A stretch of 7,924 bases of DNA. Source: Acetobacteraceae bacterium (GTDB taxonomy: Bacteria > Pseudomonadota > Alphaproteobacteria > Acetobacterales > Acetobacteraceae). The stretch covers positions 1 through 7,924 of the forward strand of contig CANJSR010000219.1 of the NCBI GenBank assembly GCA_947476855.1, read 5' to 3'. The translations under genes and the position numbers were made by a program. Under the pieces are notes generated by a model, which did not search any database, was not told the DNA's origin, and saw nothing but the letters and a program-made list of their open reading frames with translations. Shown here piece after piece: positions 1 through 5,352 of the stretch (position 1 is its first letter; the number at the start of each line of letters is the position of its first letter).

Positions 1-1
1 G

Positions 2-166
2 ATCGCGGCCTCGAACGCCTGGGCGCGGGACAATCGCCGGCAGATCTTCGGCAACACGGTGGACGCGGTGCGTCGGGCGTTCACTGATTTTGGTGCTCCG
101 GCCCCGGATGAGGAAGTGCTGCGCGCGCGGACGCTGGGTGCGCGGGATATCGACCCGCTGCGGTAG
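2..166 (+). CDS. C-terminal fragment of an unidentified protein
   Basis: An open frame enters from the left edge and ends at a TAG, giving the last 54 residues of a protein. The visible part begins IAASNAWARDNRRQIFGN and ends in GARDIDPLR. It is rich in Arg, Ala and Asp, looks soluble and probably helical, and has no membrane segment. Codons favour G or C in third position like the other genes here, and a strong hairpin lies just past the stop, both supporting a real gene end. I do not recognise the family from this tail, and no catalytic motif is visible, so no function is proposed. Confidence 0.6.
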   Translation: MAASNAWARDNRRQIFGNTVDAVRRAFTDFGAPAPDEEVLRARTLGARDIDPLR

Positions 167-175
167 ACGGTCGGG

Positions 176-210
176 CCTGGGCGCACCGAGGTTGATACGG
201 TGCGCCCGGG
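176..210 (+). terminator. Strong GC-rich hairpin after the first gene
   Basis: GGGCGCACCG (179-188) and CGGTGCGCCC (198-207) are perfect 10-bp complementary arms around a 9-base loop. The stem extends outward by one G-T wobble and two C-G pairs, to 176 and 210. It begins 10 bases after the TAG at 164-166, where an intrinsic terminator would sit. No T-run follows, so it may be a weak or Rho-assisted terminator, or an mRNA 3' end stabiliser. It also ends 24 bases before the next start codon and could affect expression of the small ORF. Confidence 0.6.
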
Positions 211-234
211 GGCATTCGCGAAAGAGACCAGACG

Positions 235-423
235 ATGGCCAACGCAGCGCACGCGAACCAGGTTGCCGTCAACGACAACGAGCGACCGTCCCAGCCGTCG
301 CTGACGATCGGCGCCAGACCTGCCAGTATCGTCGACCTGCTGGCAATGCCGGACGACACTGATTTCGATTGCACGTTCCCGCCGTTGTCCGGACCAATCT
401 GGCACCCAGCCGACCTGACCTGA
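235..423 (+). CDS. Small hypothetical protein, 62 aa
   Basis: This is a 62-residue reading frame starting ATG and ending TGA, preceded by a purine-rich stretch (AAAGAGA, 220-226) 8 bases upstream that can act as a modest ribosome binding site. The product has a polar, Asn- and Gln-rich first third (NQVAVNDNERPSQPS), then a more structured-looking part containing IVDLLAMPDDTDFDC and FPPLSGPIWHP. There is no signal peptide or membrane helix, and a single Cys. I do not recognise the family. Overlapping frames on both strands (81-449 minus, 90-362 plus) are also open, but this one has the best start context and the most protein-like composition. It lies between a gene-end hairpin and the mrr leader, so it is probably transcribed alone or with mrr. 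It could still be non-coding. Confidence 0.4.
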   Translation: MANAAHANQVAVNDNERPSQPSLTIGARPASIVDLLAMPDDTDFDCTFPPLSGPIWHPADLT

Positions 424-465
424 TCACGCGACGGAAGGTCGGGCCCCAATCAGATTGAAGCCGCG

Positions 466-489
466 TTTACCATTCTCGTCGGTGGTAAA
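466..489. promoter_or_regulatory. 7-bp inverted repeat upstream of mrr (possible operator)
   Basis: TTTACCA (466-472) and TGGTAAA (483-489) are perfect inverted arms separated by 10 bases, so the arm centres are 17 bp apart, about one and a half helical turns. It is AT-rich compared with its surroundings and lies about 80 bases before the mrr start. Both points suit a dimeric repressor site better than a terminator, but an RNA hairpin is also possible. I do not recognise the motif as the site of a known regulator, and no clear -35/-10 pair can be placed beside it. Confidence 0.35.
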
Positions 490-538
490 GTTCGAGTCAT
501 CCCTGTTAAGAATGTCTGAACAGCCACCATGCGCGAGC

Positions 539-564
539 GGAGGCTGAACATGAAGCAGGGATGA
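539..564 (+). promoter_or_regulatory. Leader mini-ORF (MKQG) with strong Shine-Dalgarno before mrr
   Basis: GGAGG (539-543) lies 6 bases before an ATG at 550, which opens a four-codon frame (ATG AAG CAG GGA) ending in TGA at 562-564. One base later the mrr ATG begins. The mrr gene itself has only a weaker AGGGA (557-561) placed inside the mini-ORF. This is the geometry of a leader peptide whose termination delivers ribosomes to the next start, or which competes with it. The frame also has an in-frame upstream ATG at 529, giving an 11-residue version. Whether it is translated is inference. Confidence 0.35.
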
Positions 565-565
565 T

Positions 566-1483
566 ATGGCCGTACCCGTTTTTCAGGCGTTGCTGCTCCC
601 TGTTCTCAAGGCCACCGCGGCCGGAGAGGTACGAACAGCCGACATTGCGGCACCCATCGCGGACGAACTGGGTTTGAGCGAGGAAGATCGAACCGAACTG
701 CTGTCGTCCGGTCTGCAAACCCGGTTGGTGAACCGGATGCATTGGGCGAACACCTACCTGGGAAAGGCCGGACTCGTGGCCCGGACCCGCCGCGGCTACT
801 ACGTCATCACCGATCGTGGCCGACAGGTCCTGGCCTCCAATCCCACGCACATCGACATTCCATTCCTCCAGCAGTTCGACGAGTTCAGGACCTTCGCCCC
901 GAAACGCAATGCAGCGCCCAGCGACGGCACGACCACCCAGGACAGCGCCGCCGCGACTGACGAACAGACCCCCGACGAACTCATGCGGTCCGCCCACCGG
1001 CAGATCGAGGCCGCACTCGCGCAGGACCTCCTCGACCGCATCCGCGCTGCGCCCCCTGATTTCTTCGAACGCCTGATCATCCGCCTCCTGCTCGCGATGG
1101 GCTACGGCGGTTCCGTCGCGGATGCGGGCCGAGCGCTGGGGAAAAGCGGGGATGGGGGGGTGGATGGGGTGATCGACCAGGATGCGTTGGGCCTCGACCG
1201 GGTCTATGTCCAGGCCAAGCGATACGGCGACGGCAACAACATCGGTGCGGGCGCCATTCGGGATTTCTTCGGCAGCCTCGACCGGCACAAGGCAGCCAAG
1301 GGGCTCTTTGTCACAACCTCCACGTTCTCAACCGCCGCCCGGGAAACCGCCGAGTTCCTCAGCAAGCGCATCGTCCTCGTGGACGGCACCCAGCTTGCCA
1401 CCCTGATGATCCGCCACAGCGTCGGCTGCCGGGTCGAAGACGTGCTTCATATCAAGAAGATCGACGAGGACTTCTTCGAATGA
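566..1483 (+). CDS. mrr: Mrr-family type IV restriction endonuclease
   Basis: Mrr enzymes are modification-dependent nucleases that cut DNA carrying foreign methylation; they act in the cytoplasm and need no partner methylase. At 305 residues this protein is essentially the length of E. coli Mrr. Residues about 5-90 form the N-terminal winged-helix DNA-binding region (ending RRGYYVITDRGRQVL). A polar linker covers about 112-140, and residues about 165-285 are the PD-(D/E)XK-like Mrr catalytic domain. Catalytic signatures are visible: FFERLIIRLLLAMGYGG at 166-182, the acidic residue D200 in GDGGVDG, and Q216-A-K218 in YVQAKRY, where the family uses Q in place of D/E. All active-site residues expected for the family are present, so the enzyme should be active. 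Start ATG at 566 keeps the whole N-terminal domain. A run of seven G (1154-1160) sits immediately before the D200 codon. The next gene is convergent, with one base between stop codons. No methyltransferase or other restriction subunit is in the window. Confidence 0.93.
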   Translation: MAVPVFQALLLPVLKATAAGEVRTADIAAPIADELGLSEEDRTELLSSGLQTRLVNRMHWANTYLGKAGLVARTRRGYYVITDRGRQVLASNPTHIDIPFLQQFDEFRTFAPKRNAAPSDGTTTQDSAAATDEQTPDELMRSAHRQIEAALAQDLLDRIRAAPPDFFERLIIRLLLAMGYGGSVADAGRALGKSGDGGVDGVIDQDALGLDRVYVQAKRYGDGNNIGAGAIRDFFGSLDRHKAAKGLFVTTSTFSTAARETAEFLSKRIVLVDGTQLATLMIRHSVGCRVEDVLHIKKIDEDFFE

Positions 1484-1484
1484 C

Positions 1485-1937
1485 CTACTGCCCCACAAAC
1501 ACCCGGATCGGCACCACATAGGGGATCGGCCCCTTGATATGCACCAGGAACGCGTCCTGCCCGGTGAACCCCGGATTCGGCTGGTAGGCGATCCGCAGCA
1601 ACCGATCCAGCGTTCCCACCATCACGGTCCCACCGACCGGCGGCTGGGTCACCTCCATTTCCCCGGCCGACAGCCCACCGTTCGGCATCGTCAACTGATA
1701 GCGGATCATGCACCACCCGCCGTCATTGCCCATGACGATACGCCCGTCGGGCTCCATGTATTGCATGGGTTCGTCACGCGTATACTTGTAGTAGCCGAAG
1801 AACGGCAGGTCCGCATGGCACCGCGCCGCGGGCGCCAGCGCGGCGAGCGCGGCGGCATTCTGCTCCGGCGGCCACAGGCTCGCGCACCCCGCGGCCAACA
1901 TCGCCAGGACCAAGGTACCGACCTGTCTGAACATCAT
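1485..1937 (-). CDS. Small lipoprotein with Ig/cadherin-like C-terminal segment
   Basis: This 150-residue protein has an N-terminal lipoprotein signal: Arg at 4, a hydrophobic core TLVLAMLAAG, and Cys18 as the probable lipidated residue in the lipobox-like LAAGC. An envelope lipoprotein is therefore predicted. Two further cysteines (40 and 76) could form a disulfide. Residues about 94-150 contain YQPNPGFTGQDAF followed by alternating hydrophobic residues, a pattern typical of bacterial Ig-like/cadherin-like repeats; I infer a beta-sandwich fold. No enzymatic motif is seen and the exact role is unknown. Three start codons lie in a row (GTG 1940, ATG 1937, ATG 1934). The GGAG at 1948-1945 is 7 bases before ATG 1937, so I chose that one. 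It is last in the minus-strand operon, starting 19 bases after the CBS gene stop. An uninterrupted run of eight C on the plus strand (1947-1954) forms part of its Shine-Dalgarno region. Confidence 0.75.
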   Translation of the reverse strand: MMFRQVGTLVLAMLAAGCASLWPPEQNAAALAALAPAARCHADLPFFGYYKYTRDEPMQYMEPDGRIVMGNDGGWCMIRYQLTMPNGGLSAGEMEVTQPPVGGTVMVGTLDRLLRIAYQPNPGFTGQDAFLVHIKGPIPYVVPIRVFVGQ

Positions 1938-1956
1938 CACCGCTCTCCCCCCCCGG

Positions 1957-2673
1957 TCACTTCTTCTCGTCGGGAGCCTCCAGGATCACGCCCGAATACG
2001 GCTCCACGAATACCATATGGTCATGCACCGTCTTCACGCCCGGAACATTCTCGGCCAGGATCGCGATCGCCCGCCGTTCGTTCTCATCCGTGATGGTGCC
2101 CCACAGGTCGACCACCGCGTCATGCACCACGACGTTCACCGTCGTCATCGGCGCCCAGCTTTGCTTTTCCAGGGCATCGAGGATCGTTTCGCGGATCGTG
2201 CGATCATCCGCCGCCACCGGCGCCGCCCCTCTCGAACGCCCCACCAACGCCCTCAACAGATCCGCTCGGCTTATTACTCCGACGACTCGACCTGATTCTG
2301 TGACCGCCACGCGCTTGATGCGATGCTCCTCCATCACCTCGACCACGGTTTCCAGCGATGCGTCGGTCGGCACCGCGATCACCTCCTCGGTCATCACATC
2401 CCGCACCTTGCGACCGTGGGAGCGTGTGAAATCGGCAGCCTGCTTGCCGGATGACACGAAGACCCGCAGCCACCACGGACGGTGCCGCTCGGTCCCGATC
2501 TCATCACGCCGCAACAGGTCGCCTTCCGTCACGATGCCGGACAGATCGCCCTTGGCATCCACCACGAACAGGCCGGAGATGCCACGCTCCAGCATCATCT
2601 TCGCGGTATCCTCGACCGTCGCGTCCGGGGTCACGGATACGACGTTGCGGGTCATCACATCGGCGGCAATCAT
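1957..2673 (-). CDS. CBS-CBS-BON domain protein
   Basis: This is a 238-residue cytoplasmic protein with no signal peptide. CBS domain 1 spans about residues 3-57 (DVMTRNVVSVTPDATV, then ISGLFVVDAKGDLSGIVTEGDLL). CBS domain 2 spans about 88-146 (RKVRDVMTEEVIAVPTDASL, then RVVGVISRADLLRAL). A BON domain follows at about 157-223 (VNVVVHDAVVDLWGTITDE, then ENVPGVKTVHDHM). Paired CBS domains form a Bateman module that binds adenine nucleotides, and BON domains are associated with binding to membranes or other partners, so a nucleotide- or energy-sensing role is plausible. The direct target is unknown, as for most stand-alone members. Start ATG at 2673 follows AAGGA (2687-2683) by 9 bases. A nearer out-of-frame ATG at 2678 reads ATG CCA TGA only. 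The Shine-Dalgarno overlaps the end of the upstream peptidase gene, with 14 bases between genes, so translational coupling is likely. Confidence 0.9.
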   Translation of the reverse strand: MIAADVMTRNVVSVTPDATVEDTAKMMLERGISGLFVVDAKGDLSGIVTEGDLLRRDEIGTERHRPWWLRVFVSSGKQAADFTRSHGRKVRDVMTEEVIAVPTDASLETVVEVMEEHRIKRVAVTESGRVVGVISRADLLRALVGRSRGAAPVAADDRTIRETILDALEKQSWAPMTTVNVVVHDAVVDLWGTITDENERRAIAILAENVPGVKTVHDHMVFVEPYSGVILEAPDEKK

Positions 2674-2687
2674 GGCATGGTTTCCTT

Positions 2688-4094
2688 TCAGGCGCTGGCG
2701 AACTTCGCCAGCAGGCGAGCGTGGGAGCGGATGCCGTGGTGGAAGCAGGTCTGCTCGAACTTCTCATTCGGGCTGTGGATCTGATCGTCATCCAGGCCGA
2801 AGCCCATCAGCAGCGTGTCGATCCCCAGCACGTTGCGCAATGATGTGACAACGGGAATGGACCCGCCGCTGCCCATCAGGATCGCCGGCTTGCCGTATTC
2901 GTCGGTCAGCACGTCCAGCGCCGCCTTCACCCAGGCCGAGTCGCTGTTTACCTCCATCCCCGGCGCCCCGCTGTGCAGGTCGAAGGTCACGGTGGCACCG
3001 GCCGGCAGGCGGTCGTTCACGAATTGCTGGAACTGGGCAAAGACCTCCTGGGGGTCCTGGTCGGACACCAGGCGGAACGACACCTTGGCGGACGCCTCGG
3101 CCGCGATCACCGTCTTGCTGCCCGCCGCGGTATAGCCACCCCAGATGCCGTTCACATCGGCGGTCGGACGCGCCCAAAGCCGCTCCAGCGCCGAGTAGCC
3201 GCGCTCCCCGGACGGCGCGGTCAGGCCGATATCGCCCAGGAACGCGGCCTCATCAAACCCCAGCGCGTCCCACTGCGCCCGTTGCGCGTTGGTGATCGGG
3301 CGCACCTTGTCATAGAAGCCGGGCAACTGGATGCGCCCGTTCTCGTCATGCAGGTCGCCCAGGATCTTCGCCAGCGCGTTGATCGGGTTCAGCGCCGACC
3401 CGCCATACAGGCCCGAGTGCAGGTCCCGCTTCGCCGCCTTCAACGTCAGCTCGATATAAGCCATGCCGCGCAGCCGGGTCGTGATGGCGGGTGTATGGAC
3501 GTCCCACATGCCGGTGTCGCTGATCAGCCCCAGATCGGCCTTCAGGTCGTCCTTGTTGGCACGCAGGAACGGTTCGAGGTTCACCGAGCCGACCTCCTCC
3601 TCGCCTTCGAGAACGATCGTGATCCGCGCCGGAATGCCGCCGCCGACATCGTGCCAGGCGCGCAGCGCCTCCACGAACATCATCCACTGGCCCTTGTCGT
3701 CCACCGCGCCGCGGGCAACGAAGCGCTTGCCGCGTGGCCCGTCGACCAGCGTCGGCTCGAACGGCGGGCTGTGCCACAGTTCCACCGGATCGACCGGCTG
3801 GACGTCGTAATGGCCGTAGAACAGCACATGCGGCCCCGCATAGCCCGCCGGCCCGTCGTGATGCGCGACCACCACCGGATGACCTGGCGTCGGGCGCAGT
3901 TCGGCGCGGAAGCCCAGGCCCAGCAACTGATCCCGGCTCCATTCCGCCGCCCGCAGGCAATCCGCCTTGTGCGCCGGCTGCGCGCTGATGGACGGGATGC
4001 GCAGCAGGTCGAACAGCCGGTCCCGCGACTGCTCGAGCCCCGCATCCACGCGCTGGAGGACGCTGGCGACGGTATCGGAGGACGGCTTGGGCAT
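2688..4094 (-). CDS. M20-family metallopeptidase (dipeptidase-like)
   Basis: This is a 468-residue zinc-dependent exopeptidase of the M20 family (DapE/ArgE/carnosinase relatives), closest in pattern to the 'M20 family dipeptidase' group. The di-metal set is complete: H95 and D97 in YGHYDVQP, bridging D132 in GAVDDKG, catalytic E166 and metal ligand E167 in EGEEEVGS, D193 in ISDTGMW, and H440 in DQIHSPNE. H226 in DLHSG matches the conserved dimerisation-domain histidine of this subgroup, and the inserted lid/dimerisation domain lies at about 205-385. No signal peptide is seen, so it should be cytoplasmic and probably hydrolyses di- or small peptides; the substrate cannot be fixed from sequence. 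An upstream in-frame start at 4157 would add 21 residues without family character. I chose ATG 4094 because GGGAG lies 7 bases before it. It is first gene of the minus-strand operon and divergent from the iron transporter. Confidence 0.93.
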   Translation of the reverse strand: MPKPSSDTVASVLQRVDAGLEQSRDRLFDLLRIPSISAQPAHKADCLRAAEWSRDQLLGLGFRAELRPTPGHPVVVAHHDGPAGYAGPHVLFYGHYDVQPVDPVELWHSPPFEPTLVDGPRGKRFVARGAVDDKGQWMMFVEALRAWHDVGGGIPARITIVLEGEEEVGSVNLEPFLRANKDDLKADLGLISDTGMWDVHTPAITTRLRGMAYIELTLKAAKRDLHSGLYGGSALNPINALAKILGDLHDENGRIQLPGFYDKVRPITNAQRAQWDALGFDEAAFLGDIGLTAPSGERGYSALERLWARPTADVNGIWGGYTAAGSKTVIAAEASAKVSFRLVSDQDPQEVFAQFQQFVNDRLPAGATVTFDLHSGAPGMEVNSDSAWVKAALDVLTDEYGKPAILMGSGGSIPVVTSLRNVLGIDTLLMGFGLDDDQIHSPNEKFEQTCFHHGIRSHARLLAKFASA

Positions 4095-4204
4095 CTTCAG
4101 GCTCCCGCATTGGTGACCCGTACCATGCCACGCGTCCGGCCGCGGGCAAACGGCCAAAGCGGCGGCCCGCCGACACGGCGACGGCGGCCATGCTGCAAAG
4201 GGGC

Positions 4205-4233
4205 TGGACAGGGAGAATTTTGGCGGCTATCAA
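4205..4233 (+). promoter_or_regulatory. Candidate sigma-70 promoter of the iron operon
   Basis: TGGACA (4205-4210) matches the TTGACA -35 consensus at five of six positions. After an ideal 17-base spacer, TATCAA (4228-4233) matches the -10 consensus TATAAT at four of six. The predicted transcription start, around 4240, falls inside the Fur-like repeat, and the binding protein start follows about 33 bases later. This is the most AT-rich part of the 178-base divergent gap (4095-4272). The rest of that gap is GC-rich with short self-complementary runs, and I could not place a confident promoter for the divergent peptidase gene there. Confidence 0.4.
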
Positions 4234-4234
4234 A

Positions 4235-4249
4235 TGCGAACAATTCTCA
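4235..4249. promoter_or_regulatory. Fur-like operator (7-1-7 inverted repeat)
   Basis: TGCGAAC-A-ATTCTCA forms a 7-1-7 inverted repeat with five of seven pairs matching. The right half is identical to the classic Fur half-site, and the left half differs from TGAGAAT at two bases. A further copy of the half-site core, GAGAATT, lies at 4213-4219 and is a perfect inverted match to AATTCTC at 4242-4248. The site covers the predicted transcription start of a ferric-iron transport operon, where Fur-Fe(II) would repress. The function is inferred from sequence likeness and context; an Irr/RirA-type regulator is possible in alphaproteobacteria. Confidence 0.45.
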
Positions 4250-4272
4250 ATCGCGTTTACGGGAGTTCTCCC

Positions 4273-5295
4273 ATGGTCCGTCGCCTGCTTGCCGCCCTGC
4301 TGCTGATGGGAAGCATCGCCGCCGCCCCGGTGAGCGCGGCGGAAGTCACCGTCTACACAACCCGTGAACCGGGCCTGCTGAAGCCGTTGCTCGACGCCTT
4401 CACCGCCAAGACCGGCACCAAGGTGAACACCGTCTTCCTGCAGGGTGGCCTCGCCGAACGCGTGCGGGCCGAGGGCGCGCGGTCCCCGGCCGACGTGATG
4501 ATCGTGGTCGACGCCGGCAGCCTGATCGACCTGACCGAGCGCGGCCTGACCCAGGCGGTCCATTCCCAGGCCATCGATACAGTGGTGCCGCCCGCCCTGC
4601 GGGACCCGGAAGGCCATTGGGTCGCGCTGTCGATGCGCGCCCGCGTGATCATGGTCTCCAAGGACCGGGTTCCCTCCACCGAGAACCCGACCTATGAAGA
4701 CCTCGCCAATCCCCGCTGGAAGGGAAAGGTCTGCATCCGCGGCGGCCAGCACCCCTACAACACCGCGCTGTTTTCCGCGATGCTGGTCAAGCATGGAGAG
4801 GCGAAGCTGACCGAGTACCTGACCGCGCTGAAGGCCAACCTGGCCCGCCGTCCGGCTGGCGGCGACCGCGACGTGGCCAAGGACATCCTGGCCGGCACAT
4901 GTGACATCGGCATCGCCAACCTTTACTACGCAGGGCTGATGGCGTCCGGTAAGGGCGGGCCGGAGCAGAAGACGTGGATCGACGCCGTCCGCGTCGTGCT
5001 GCCGACCTTCTCCGACAAGAAGGGCACGCATGTGAACATCTCGGGCGCCGCGATCGCCAGGCACGCCCCACATAAGCAGGAAGCCGTCCAGTTGCTCGAA
5101 TACCTCGTCGGCCCCGAAGCGCAGGCCATGCTGGCCGAGGGCAACTTTGAAACCCCGGTCCGCGCGGGCGTCGCCCAACCGCCCGTGCTCGCCGCCTTCG
5201 GCACCGTCGTTCCGGACAGCGTGACCCCTGCCCAGATCGCCGCCGGCCGCACGACCGCCAGCAAGCTGGTGGATCAGACGGGCTTCGACCGCTAG
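4273..5295 (+). CDS. Fe(III) ABC transporter, periplasmic substrate-binding protein
   Basis: This 340-residue protein has a clear Sec signal peptide: MVRRLL, a hydrophobic core to about residue 19, and cleavage near PVSAA (after 22 or 23). The mature part begins EVTVYTTREPGLLKPLLDAF, the typical start of iron-binding proteins of the FbpA/FutA/IdiA group. Family hallmarks follow: SPADVMIVVDAG at 71-82, YEDLANPRWKGKVCIR at 141-156, DIGIANLYYAG at 211-221, and GTHVNISGAAIARHAP at 251-266. Tyr218 and Tyr219 match the paired iron-ligand tyrosines, and Tyr162 (HPYN) may be a third. The N-terminal ligand region reads TTREPG, without the His/Tyr seen in FutA-type proteins, so coordination there may differ. 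It binds Fe(III) in the periplasm and passes it to the adjacent permease. ATG 4273 was chosen over the in-frame ATG 4234 because GGGAG (4261-4265) lies 7 bases before it and the signal peptide then starts correctly. Confidence 0.92.
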   Translation: MVRRLLAALLLMGSIAAAPVSAAEVTVYTTREPGLLKPLLDAFTAKTGTKVNTVFLQGGLAERVRAEGARSPADVMIVVDAGSLIDLTERGLTQAVHSQAIDTVVPPALRDPEGHWVALSMRARVIMVSKDRVPSTENPTYEDLANPRWKGKVCIRGGQHPYNTALFSAMLVKHGEAKLTEYLTALKANLARRPAGGDRDVAKDILAGTCDIGIANLYYAGLMASGKGGPEQKTWIDAVRVVLPTFSDKKGTHVNISGAAIARHAPHKQEAVQLLEYLVGPEAQAMLAEGNFETPVRAGVAQPPVLAAFGTVVPDSVTPAQIAAGRTTASKLVDQTGFDR

Positions 5296-5302
5296 CCGAT
5301 AA

Positions 5303-5322
5303 ATGGGAAGAAACCGCTGATA
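5303..5322 (+). promoter_or_regulatory. Permease translation start region, start codon unclear
   Basis: GGGAAG (5305-5310) is a good ribosome binding site. In the permease frame no ATG, GTG or TTG lies close behind it: 6 bases downstream is CTG (5317), then ATA (5320). The only nearby ATG (5303) is in another frame and reads MGRNR before TGA at 5318. One extra base near 5317 would join that ATG to the permease frame as MGRNRLIPRLAAVLAAL, a natural N-terminus for an inner-membrane permease. Either a non-canonical start or a one-base deletion (real or sequencing) is likely here. Confidence 0.45.
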
Positions 5323-5352
5323 CCCAGGCTCGCAGCGGTCCTCGCCGCACTC

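Noticed and set aside
81..449. A 122-codon minus-strand frame overlapping the first gene end and the small ORF
   Set aside because: It spans the 176-210 hairpin, conflicts with the well-supported gene tail, and has no clear ribosome site or recognisable motif.
490..523. Possible LexA (SOS) site before mrr: GTTC at 490 and GAAC at 518
   Set aside because: The alphaproteobacterial site needs GTTC-N7-GTTC spacing; the next GTT here is 11 bases away and imperfect.
506..1288. A 260-codon minus-strand frame opposite mrr
   Set aside because: Mrr has complete family motifs in the plus frame; the opposite frame has no family character.
1454..1476. AAGAAG/CTTCTT inverted repeat at the end of mrr as a terminator
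   Set aside because: It is only 6 bp of A/T-rich stem, lies wholly within the codons for the Lys/Asp/Phe-rich tail, and has no T-run after it.
2973..4367. A 464-codon plus-strand open frame
   Set aside because: It is antisense to the M20 peptidase, whose metal ligands are all intact, and its composition (Arg, Gln, His rich) is that of a shadow frame.
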